In this document: piece by piece, positions 5,053 through 10,684 of the stretch
Layout: each line of letters opens with the position of its first letter
Numbering within the stretch: the first letter of the stretch is position 1
Source: Desulfobacterales bacterium
GTDB lineage: Bacteria; Desulfobacterota; Desulfobacteria; Desulfobacterales; UBA5852
DNA: 10,684 nucleotides
Assembly: GCA_030066455.1 (NCBI GenBank)
Contig: JASJBQ010000121.1
Span: 1 to 10,684, forward strand
Direction: 5' to 3'
The notes under the pieces: generated by a model
Told to the model about the DNA's origin: nothing
Databases searched by the model: none
What the model saw: the letters and a program-made list of their open reading frames with translations, nothing else
Translations under genes and position numbers: made by a program

Positions 5053-6615
5053 TCAGTCCAGCGAGATGATTTCCCCCGCGCGCGGTGTCAGGGCCTGGAA
5101 GCCGTTCTGGTCGAGATGTTTGGCAAACGCCAGGGATTGGTCTTCTTCCCCGTGAACCACAGCGATCTTCCGAATGTCGAGATTCGATTGGCGCAGAAAA
5201 CGCATGAGTTCGTCGCGGTCGGCATGGGCGCTGAAACCGCCAATCTTGGACACGTGGGCCGCGAGCGGGTAGGTTTTGTTCATGAATTTGAGATCCGGTG
5301 CCGGCCCGCGGCGCCCTGCGGCGGCATAGGCTTCACCCGCTTCCAGGATGCGCCGCCCCAGGGTGTGGCGGGCCATGAACCCCACCACCAGAATGGTGTT
5401 GCGGGGATTGTGGATCTTGTAGCGAAGGTGGTGCAGGATCCGGCCGGCTTCGCACATGCCCGATGCGGAGATGACGATGTGGGGCGTTTCATCCCGGGTC
5501 AGGGCGATGGACTCCTCCACTGACTGCACAAAGTGGATCTGGTCGAAGCGGAAAGGGTTGCGTCCGCTCTGCAGGAATGTGGCGTGGGCCTCCTCATCGT
5601 AGACCTCGGGATGTTCGCCGAACACTTTGGTGATCTTGGTGGCCAGCGGGCTGTCGACGTAGACCGGCAGTTTCGTTACTGCATCTTCCATATACAACTC
5701 GTGCAGAACGTAGAGCAGTTCCTGGGTTCGCCCGAAAGCAAAGGAGGGGATCAGAATCGTACCGCCGCGTTCGCAGGCCTCGGCCAGCACGGACCGGAGC
5801 CTGGGTTTCAGGTCGACCACCGGCGCGTGCAGCCGATCGCCATAGGTGCTTTCCATGATCAGCAGGTCCAGCCGGCGGTCGGCCGGTTCAAATTCGAGGC
5901 AGGGATCGCGCAAGATGGGTTTGTCGAATCGGCCGAGATCGCCCGTGTAGCCGACGTTGACGGTGCGCCCGTCGACCTGCGTCCGAATAATGCTGATGGC
6001 GGAGCCCAGAATGTGGCCCGCTTCGTAGAACGTACAGACCATGTCACGGCCCACGGTGATCGGGTGGCGGTAGGGGTAGCCGTCGAAAAGCGCGAGCGCC
6101 TGCTCGGCGTCGGGCAGGGTATAGAGCGGGGTCACCGCATCCAGGTCGTTTGCGGCGATAATGGTGTTGATGGCGCCGGTATCGAGGTTGTGGCCGTTTT
6201 TTTTGAGCCTGCGGCGCACGTCGGCCTTGCGTTTCCGGCCGCCCTGGCGATGGCGGGAAAGAAAATGGCGGGCGGTTTTATAGTTCAGGTAAGCGGCATC
6301 CGATTCCTGGATATGAGCCGAGTCCCTGAGCAGATAATCACAGGCATCCCGGGTGGCCCGCGTGGACAGGACGCGTCCGGAGAAGTCTCTTCGTGCCAGT
6401 AGCGGAATCCGGCCGGAGTGGTCGATATGGGCGTGGGAGAGTACCACGTTCGTGAGGCGCTGCGGATCGAAGGGCAGCTCCCGGTTTTTGGCGTTGGTTT
6501 CCTTGCGACGGCCCTGAACCAGGCCGCAGTCCATCAACAGGCGGTCTTCGCCGTTTGCGAGCAGATGTGCCGAGCCGGTGACTTCGCGGGCGGCACCGTG
6601 GAAGGTGACATGCAT
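5053..6615 (-). CDS. Beta-CASP metallo-beta-lactamase protein, RNase-like (CPSF73/COG1236 type)
   Basis: 520 aa. MBL motifs: SHAHIDHSGRIP (His61, His63, Asp65, His66), AGHILGSA (His201) and YTGDLGR (Asp226), giving a two-zinc site. Beta-CASP motifs: ESTYGDR (Glu255-Arg261), SASGMCEAGRILHHL (383-397) and GGFSAHADRDEL, whose His464 corresponds to the last zinc ligand of CPSF73. VVHGEEDQSLAFAKHL (486-501) is the usual C-terminal motif. The family contains RNA endo- and exonucleases acting in RNA maturation or decay; cytosolic. Compared with the common ~460-aa bacterial form it has an extra basic stretch at about 115-160 (FLSRHRQGGRKRK and RRRLKKNG), which could touch RNA. Start: ATG 6615 with AAGGA 6 nt upstream. 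It lies 49 nt after the acyl-CoA synthetase and before the 58-aa gene on the same strand. Confidence 0.93.
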   Translation of the reverse strand: MHVTFHGAAREVTGSAHLLANGEDRLLMDCGLVQGRRKETNAKNRELPFDPQRLTNVVLSHAHIDHSGRIPLLARRDFSGRVLSTRATRDACDYLLRDSAHIQESDAAYLNYKTARHFLSRHRQGGRKRKADVRRRLKKNGHNLDTGAINTIIAANDLDAVTPLYTLPDAEQALALFDGYPYRHPITVGRDMVCTFYEAGHILGSAISIIRTQVDGRTVNVGYTGDLGRFDKPILRDPCLEFEPADRRLDLLIMESTYGDRLHAPVVDLKPRLRSVLAEACERGGTILIPSFAFGRTQELLYVLHELYMEDAVTKLPVYVDSPLATKITKVFGEHPEVYDEEAHATFLQSGRNPFRFDQIHFVQSVEESIALTRDETPHIVISASGMCEAGRILHHLRYKIHNPRNTILVVGFMARHTLGRRILEAGEAYAAAGRRGPAPDLKFMNKTYPLAAHVSKIGGFSAHADRDELMRFLRQSNLDIRKIAVVHGEEDQSLAFAKHLDQNGFQALTPRAGEIISLD

Positions 6616-6664
6616 GCGGGTTCCTTATCAGTGGGGCGGCCACCTGGTAATCCGGGCGCCGGCT

Positions 6665-8146
6665 TCAGGGCTGCCCGTAAAGGGATTTGACCTGCGGGCG
6701 ATCGATGTGCCCGTCGGCAGTCTTGGGGAGTTCGGCGACAAATTCAACGTAACGCGGCTTTTTGTAGCGGGCGATGCGGGCCGCCACGAATTCGGCCAGC
6801 TCTTCGGCCTCGAGGGTCATGCCCGCCTTGAGAACGCAGACGGCTTTGATGCCCTCGCCGAATTTGGGATCGGGGACACCGATGACCGAGACCTCGTCCA
6901 CCGCTTCGTGCGCCTGAATGGCGGCTTCGACCTCGGCCGGGTAAACATTCTCGCCCCCGGGCTTGATGAGTTCCTTCTCCGGCTTGCGCCCCCCGAACCA
7001 GAGAAAGCCGTTCGCATCGACATGGCCCAGGTCGCCGGTGTGGTGCCATCCGTTGCGGAACAAATGGCGGTTGACTTCCTCCTGGCGCCAGAACCCCTGG
7101 AATACCAGCGGGCCCCGCACCACAATCTCACCCGGAGCGCCGACGGGAACATCGCGGTCCTCGTCGTCTACGATCCGAAACGTCGTCAGCAGCCCCTGTC
7201 GCCCGGCGGATCCCGGGTTTTCGCCGACCGGTGCCAGGGTGACGAAACCCGAGGTCTCGGTCTGACCGTAGAGGGTCCAGAAGGTGCAGGCCGCCCGCTG
7301 TTCGAAAGCCGCGATCGTGTCGGGCTGGTCGAGACCCAGCACGTGTTTCAGGGAAGACAGATCCCAGGGGCGCTGGTCGAGTTCCTCCATCAGATTGCTC
7401 AAGATGGGCGGGAAGCTTCCCAGCACCGAGATTTGGGCCTCCTCGGTCCATCGCAGGACTTCACGGGCGTCGAAGCGTTCGATGACGGCGTTCTTGCCGC
7501 CCGCATGCATCACCGCGAGGGCCAGATTGAGTCCAGTGATGTGAAACAGGGGCAGCATGTTCAGATAGGCATCGCGGCTGTCCAGCTTCAGGGTCGCGAT
7601 GGTCTGTATGTTGCTGGCGATCAAATTGTCATGGCTCAGCACCGCCCCGCGCGGTTTGCCGCCCATCGCGGCCGTGTAGATGATGACGAAGGGCACGTCT
7701 CCGCCGGGCGGATCGCTCGGCGCGTCGTCGGCCCCGGACGGGTCCGCCATCATGGTTTCCATATCCAGCGGTTTCACGCCGCTGTCTTCTGTCAGGGCCG
7801 CGGCCGTGGATGCATGCGGGGCGTCGAAAAGAAGAAGCGCGGGCTCCGCGTCCCGGAGGATGAACTGCAGTTCTTCCGTTGCCAGCCGCCAGTTCAAAGG
7901 GACGAGGATTGCCCCCAGACGCGCCGCGGCGCCGAGAAGACAAAAATAGCGGCGGCTGTTGTAGGCCAGCACGGCCACGCGTTCGCCCGGACGGAGACCG
8001 TGTTGCACCAGCTCGGCGGCCATCCGGTCGACCGTTTGCCTGAGTTCGCTATGGGTGATGGGGCCTTCCACATCGACCAGCGCCGGACGGTCACCGGACA
8101 GGGCCGCATTGCGGCGAAAAAGATCATAAAGATTCAGGCTGCGCAT
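6665..8146 (-). CDS. Divergent AMP-dependent acyl-CoA synthetase (ANL superfamily)
   Basis: 493 aa, with an N-terminal AMP-binding domain (~1-385) and a C-terminal lid (~386-485). Typical members activate carboxylic acids with ATP to acyl-AMP and then acyl-CoA. Visible motifs: A3 P-loop YTAAMGGKPRGAVLSH (157-172), A5 LYGQTETSG (292-300), A7 HHTGDLG (368-374), hinge/A8 GRKPEKELIKPGGENVYP (386-403), A10 LPKTADGHIDR (473-483). Two oddities: the P-loop has TAAMGG where TSGTTG is usual, and A10 has His480 where the catalytic lysine (PKTxxGK) normally sits. The A8 region resembles medium/long-chain acyl-CoA ligases. Adenylation may be weak, or the family may have another role. Start: ATG 8146 with AAGGAG 5 nt upstream (8157-8152). 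First gene of a likely operon with the MBL protein; a promoter is proposed at 8229-8257. Confidence 0.88.
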   Translation of the reverse strand: MRSLNLYDLFRRNAALSGDRPALVDVEGPITHSELRQTVDRMAAELVQHGLRPGERVAVLAYNSRRYFCLLGAAARLGAILVPLNWRLATEELQFILRDAEPALLLFDAPHASTAAALTEDSGVKPLDMETMMADPSGADDAPSDPPGGDVPFVIIYTAAMGGKPRGAVLSHDNLIASNIQTIATLKLDSRDAYLNMLPLFHITGLNLALAVMHAGGKNAVIERFDAREVLRWTEEAQISVLGSFPPILSNLMEELDQRPWDLSSLKHVLGLDQPDTIAAFEQRAACTFWTLYGQTETSGFVTLAPVGENPGSAGRQGLLTTFRIVDDEDRDVPVGAPGEIVVRGPLVFQGFWRQEEVNRHLFRNGWHHTGDLGHVDANGFLWFGGRKPEKELIKPGGENVYPAEVEAAIQAHEAVDEVSVIGVPDPKFGEGIKAVCVLKAGMTLEAEELAEFVAARIARYKKPRYVEFVAELPKTADGHIDRPQVKSLYGQP

Positions 8147-8154
8147 GGACGCTC

Positions 8155-8174
8155 CTTCCCGGGGAAGATGCCCC
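8155..8174 (-). other. Two mutually exclusive hairpins at the ribosome-binding site
   Basis: Just upstream of the acyl-CoA synthetase start, the transcript can form GGGG/CCCC (8174-8171 with 8164-8161) or CTTCC/GGAAG (8167-8163 with 8159-8155). The second stem covers part of the Shine-Dalgarno AAGGAG. The stems share bases, so only one can form at a time. Confidence 0.3.
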
Positions 8175-8189
8175 TAAAGATCTGTACTT

Positions 8190-8320
8190 CTAAACCTTTG
8201 ATTTTATGCCATGAATGCGAGCGGTTTCACTATACGCAATGCGTGGCGCGCACGCAAGGGCCTATCCCGTTTGGTCTTTGGGGCCGGTGTCATCAGGGCC
8301 TAAGCCCCCGATTTTATGCC
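8190..8320 (+). repeat. Pair of imperfect 21-bp direct repeats
   Basis: Copies at 8190-8210 and 8300-8320 match at 17 of 21 positions and share the exact core GATTTTATGCC (8200-8210 and 8310-8320), 110 bp apart. One lies in the leader of the acyl-CoA synthetase gene, the other just upstream of the promoter of the zinc-ribbon gene. They could be regulator binding sites or chance. Confidence 0.45.
8229..8257 (-). promoter_or_regulatory. Candidate promoter for the acyl-CoA synthetase operon
   Basis: Minus strand TTGCGT (8257-8252, 3/6) then 17 nt then TATAGT (8234-8229, 5/6). An inverted repeat TGCGTG (8240-8245)/CACGCA (8251-8256) fills the spacer and overlaps the -35 box, a possible operator. 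Confidence 0.5.
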
Positions 8321-8329
8321 GATCTGCTT

Positions 8330-8358
8330 TTGACACCGTTTTCCTTTTCTGCTATTCT
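8330..8358 (+). promoter_or_regulatory. Sigma70-type promoter of the zinc-ribbon gene
   Basis: TTGACA (8330-8335, perfect) with 17-nt spacing to TATTCT (8353-8358, 4/6), preceded by TG one base upstream (extended -10). Transcription would start near 8365, about 80 nt before the ATG at 8445. Confidence 0.75.
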
Positions 8359-8444
8359 CTTTCTATTCGGCTGAACAGGCATCGGCTTCATCGTTACCCA
8401 GACGGACTTTACCCCCAAGTGCGCGCCCAGGTCCGGAGTGAGTC

Positions 8445-9029
8445 ATGAAATGCCCAAGGTGTGATCATCCCCGCCAGTCTGATGAACGCGAGTGTTCCAA
8501 CTGCGGCATCGATTTTGACTACGTTCAGAAGAGAATGGAGCGTTCACCTGAGCCTGTGGCACCCCCGGAAGCGGCATCGGCGCCGTCTCCCCCTCCGCCC
8601 GATGCCGACCCGGCCGCGTCGCCGGAACCCGGGTCCGCAGGGGAAGCGGAAGCGGCGGATGCGTCGGCCGACACCACACCCGAAGAGCTTAAACCCTGTC
8701 CCAAGTGCGGTTTTCACAACCAGATCAAGTCGCAGGAGTGCCTGCGCTGCGGGATTATCTTCGATAAGTACGAAGCCTATCTGGAGAAGCGGCGCAAGGC
8801 CGAAGAAGAAACCAATCAGACCACCGACGGCCTGCTCGATCCGGAAACCATTCAGATGGCGGCCGAGGCCAGCCGCCAGAGCCTGATGTCACCGACCTAT
8901 GCCAAAACGGCCTGCCCCCACTGCGGGCAGCGATTCAAGATCCGCAATGATCAGGTCGGCATCACCACGCGCTGCAAAAAGTGCAGCTCGATCTTCAAGA
9001 TCGAATCCCTGCCCGTCATCACCCCCTGA
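8445..9029 (+). CDS. Triple zinc-ribbon protein
   Basis: 194 aa with three CxxC...CxxC zinc-binding modules: Cys3/6/17/20, Cys85/88/99/102 and Cys157/160/177/180. The first two are duplicates: both end in EC-x2-CGI-x-FD followed by a charged helix (YVQKRME and YEAYLEKRR). The third, CPHCGQRFKIRNDQVG to CKKCSSIFKI, is of the MJ0042 type found at the start of many deltaproteobacterial proteins, but here it is at the C-terminus. Residues ~31-80 form a low-complexity Pro/Ala/Glu linker. No membrane helix, no enzyme domain. Start: ATG 8445, with GGAG 6 nt upstream and a good promoter. It stands alone and converges on the phosphopantetheinyl transferase gene. Likely an adaptor or nucleic-acid/protein-binding protein; the function is not known. 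Confidence 0.85.
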   Translation: MKCPRCDHPRQSDERECSNCGIDFDYVQKRMERSPEPVAPPEAASAPSPPPPDADPAASPEPGSAGEAEAADASADTTPEELKPCPKCGFHNQIKSQECLRCGIIFDKYEAYLEKRRKAEEETNQTTDGLLDPETIQMAAEASRQSLMSPTYAKTACPHCGQRFKIRNDQVGITTRCKKCSSIFKIESLPVITP

Positions 9030-9091
9030 ATCTTGCCATCCAGAGAGCCCTCTGCATCCGGGACGGCCAATCGCCGCCCGCGTGATTCAGG
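9025..9091. repeat. 8-bp inverted repeat spanning two convergent stop codons
   Basis: CCTGAATC (9025-9032) and GATTCAGG (9084-9091) are perfect complements 51 nt apart, and each contains the stop codon of one of the two convergent genes. There is no T-run, so it is not a classical terminator, though a long-loop hairpin could form in either transcript. Confidence 0.4.
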
Positions 9092-9734
9092 CTGAGAGCG
9101 ACATGCCCGGATCGACGCGCCATTCGACCGGCGCGTGCGTGCAGGTCAGCGCCAGCACATGCGTTTCCAGGTAATGGTGCGTCACTGTCCAGGCGCGAGC
9201 GTCGAACCCCAGCTGCATGGTCGCCTGATCGGGAACGGCCGTCACCCGGCAGCGGGAAAGACCGCGCAGCCCCACACCCTCAGCCTTCAACACGGCTTCC
9301 TTGGCGGTCCAAACCCGATAGAACAACCGCGGCGCGCGCGGGTCGCTGCCGAGATGCCATTCATCGGCGGCGGCGATGCGCCGGTAGAGCGCTTCGGGCG
9401 GGGAGCCGACAGGTTCGATGTCGATGCCGACCGGGGCGTGGGCCACGACGCCGGCCACGAACGCGGGCTTGTGGGTGAGCGACCAGTGGATGCCATTCTC
9501 GGGCTGCGGGGCCCCCAGGTCATTTTTCGCGCACACAGGTGGCGCGACCCCTGTCAGGCGGGCAGATAGACGCACGGCCACCCGGGCCAGCCGGCTGAGG
9601 ATCGCCGCCTGGGGGCGTCCGTGCAGGCGCCGCAAATGGGCGGGCACCCGCAGCACGACCGGGCAGAGGGGGGAAGGACCGCCGGCCCCGTCCTCGGCGG
9701 GAAACAAGTCCGGTATGCGTCTTGCGTTTGTCAC
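9087..9734 (-). CDS. 4'-phosphopantetheinyl transferase, Sfp type
   Basis: 215 aa. Sfp-type enzymes transfer the phosphopantetheine arm of CoA to a serine of acyl, peptidyl or aryl carrier proteins. Signatures: IHWSLTHKP (82-90), VGIDIEPV (102-109; Asp105 and Glu107 bind magnesium) and FYRVWTAKEAVLKAEGVGL (138-156; Glu146 is the third acid, Lys145 and Lys150 are conserved). The size is between AcpS and Sfp, with the two-fold layout of Sfp. The start is uncertain: GTG at 9734 is the most upstream option, with no Shine-Dalgarno, and an upstream in-frame stop excludes extension. It follows the ADP-forming acyl-CoA ligase by 35 nt on the same strand. No carrier protein, NRPS or PKS gene is in view, so it may be the housekeeping or a stand-alone enzyme. 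Confidence 0.87.
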   Translation of the reverse strand: MTNARRIPDLFPAEDGAGGPSPLCPVVLRVPAHLRRLHGRPQAAILSRLARVAVRLSARLTGVAPPVCAKNDLGAPQPENGIHWSLTHKPAFVAGVVAHAPVGIDIEPVGSPPEALYRRIAAADEWHLGSDPRAPRLFYRVWTAKEAVLKAEGVGLRGLSRCRVTAVPDQATMQLGFDARAWTVTHHYLETHVLALTCTHAPVEWRVDPGMSLSA

Positions 9735-9769
9735 GATTCGATCGATGGAATTTTAGCGCGCGGCGGCTT

Positions 9770-10684
9770 TCAAGGCCGATCGTCATCCGTTGCCAGCAGC
9801 ATCCGGCAGTCGGCCACCGTGGCCCCCTGCCCTTCGGGATGGGCCAGCAGCGGGTTGATGTCCAGTTCCTTGATTTCGGGATGATTCATCGCCAGGTCTG
9901 AAAGGCGTACCAGCGCCTGCTGCAAGGTCTCCAGGTCCGCGGCCGGGGCCCCGCGGAAACCCTTCAGCAGTTTGGCCGCGCGGATGGCTTTGACCATGCG
10001 GCGGGCCTCGTTGCGGCCGATGGGCGCCAGGCGGAAGGTCACATCCCTGAAAACCTCGACAAAGATGCCGCCGAAACCGAACATCAACAGCGGGCCGAAA
10101 CCCGGATAGCGGTTCATCCCCAGAATCACCTCCTGGCCGGCCGGCGCCATCTTGACCACCAGAACGCCTTCGATTAAGGCCTCGGGATCATAGGCTTGGG
10201 CGTTGGCCATGATTTCGTCGTAGGCCTGGCGCGCTGCGTCTTCGTTGTCGATGCCGACCTTCACCCCGCCGGCATCGGATTTGTGCAGGATCTGCGGGGA
10301 GACGATTTTCATCACCACCGGGAACCCGATGTCCGCCGCCATGGCCGCGGCCTCGTCGGCGCTCTGGGCCAGGCGGGTGGGCAGCACGTTGAACCCGTAG
10401 CATGCCAGCAGGGCGTTGCCGTCTTTTTCACCGATGGCGGTCCGGCCGGCCGCCAGGCAGTCGGCCACGATGCGCCGGGCCTTGTCCACATCGTAGGTCA
10501 TTTTATACGGGGCCAGGTTCTGGCGGTTGAGCCACTGGGAGTAGCGGTAGAGCGCCCCGAACGACTTGGCCGCATTTTCCGGGAAACGGTAGACCGGGTA
10601 GCCCTGCTCCTGGAGGTATTCGACCCCGGCGGAGACATCGACGATGCCCATGAAACTGCACAGGATCGGTTTTTGCGAGCGGTG
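9770..10684 (-). CDS. Acetate/acyl-CoA ligase (ADP-forming), C-terminal part, cut by right edge
   Basis: 304 residues are visible; the frame stays open past 10684 (upstream codons read KPILCSFMG, a conserved stretch), so the N-terminal CoA-binding and CoA-ligase domains lie outside. The visible part covers the end of the alpha-type region (~1-75) and the ATP-grasp beta domain: FPVVMKIVSPQILHKSDAGGVKVG, then MAPAGQEVILGMNRYPGFGPLLMFGFGGIFVE, RLAPIGRNEA and the C-terminal signature IKELDINPLL. Such fused enzymes interconvert acyl-CoA + ADP + Pi with acid + ATP + CoA through phosphohistidine intermediates, conserving energy in anaerobes; cytosolic. The ILHKSDAGGV loop is intact, and no damage is seen in the visible part. 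Substrate (acetate, aryl or branched acids) cannot be told. Upstream of the phosphopantetheinyl transferase gene, possibly co-transcribed. Confidence 0.93.
   Translation of the reverse strand, partial: HRSQKPILCSFMGIVDVSAGVEYLQEQGYPVYRFPENAAKSFGALYRYSQWLNRQNLAPYKMTYDVDKARRIVADCLAAGRTAIGEKDGNALLACYGFNVLPTRLAQSADEAAAMAADIGFPVVMKIVSPQILHKSDAGGVKVGIDNEDAARQAYDEIMANAQAYDPEALIEGVLVVKMAPAGQEVILGMNRYPGFGPLLMFGFGGIFVEVFRDVTFRLAPIGRNEARRMVKAIRAAKLLKGFRGAPAADLETLQQALVRLSDLAMNHPEIKELDINPLLAHPEGQGATVADCRMLLATDDDRP

Noticed and set aside
5533..6402. Plus-strand open frame of 289 codons
   Set aside because: Antisense shadow of the MBL gene, with no recognisable domain or ribosome-binding site.
6578..8374. 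Long plus-strand open frame of 598 codons
   Set aside because: It is antisense to the acyl-CoA synthetase, whose motifs are unmistakable; the frame shows no family features and reflects GC-rich third positions on the other strand.
1..10684. Defence island, CRISPR array, prophage or transposon
   Set aside because: I saw no regularly spaced repeats, transposase, integrase, phage structural or nuclease-toxin genes; composition is fairly even apart from small AT-rich islands.

Overview
The window is GC-rich, densely coded DNA with about fourteen genes, and it carries no transposase, integrase, CRISPR array, tRNA or rRNA that I can see. The gene set suggests a chromosomal segment of a sulfate-reducing or related Desulfobacterota species: ADP-forming acyl-CoA ligase, AMP-forming acyl-CoA synthetase, a thioredoxin/rhodanese/MauE redox cassette, a DUF2905 membrane protein, a beta-CASP MBL hydrolase and a cobalamin-fold protein. 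This placement is an inference from gene content, not from a marker gene.

Layout, left to right. 1-557 (minus): a small protein with a B12-binding-like fold that lacks the cobalt-ligating histidine, followed at the edge by the possible start of another gene. 785-2270 (plus): a likely operon of a eukaryote-like aspartoacylase, a 66-aa DUF2905 membrane protein and an MTH1187-type thiamine-binding protein. 2274-3663 (minus): thioredoxin-fold protein, rhodanese and MauE-like four-helix membrane protein, tightly packed; together they look like an envelope thiol/sulfur redox module. Divergent from it, 3938-4090 (plus) encodes a 50-aa protein with twin CX3C motifs, followed by a strongly structured, possibly non-coding RNA segment and a clear rho-independent terminator (4094-4229). 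4234-4428 (minus): a 64-aa HEAT-like protein. 4429-4813: gene-free, with promoter-like and hairpin sequences. 4814-8146 (minus): acyl-CoA synthetase, beta-CASP MBL RNase-like protein and a 58-aa helical protein, probably one transcript. 8445-9029 (plus): a protein with three zinc ribbons under a good sigma70 promoter. 9087-10684 (minus): an ADP-forming acyl-CoA ligase running off the right edge, then an Sfp-type phosphopantetheinyl transferase.

How the genes may work together. The thioredoxin/rhodanese/MauE trio is the most coherent functional unit. The divergent Cys-rich microprotein shares its intergenic control region and could be a partner, but this is unproven and the microprotein has no export signal. 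The acyl-CoA synthetase is odd because the catalytic lysine of its A10 motif is replaced by histidine and its P-loop is atypical. The best candidates for something undescribed are the twin-CX3C microprotein with its redox neighbours, the structured RNA after it, and the divergent acyl-CoA synthetase next to an RNA-processing-type MBL enzyme.
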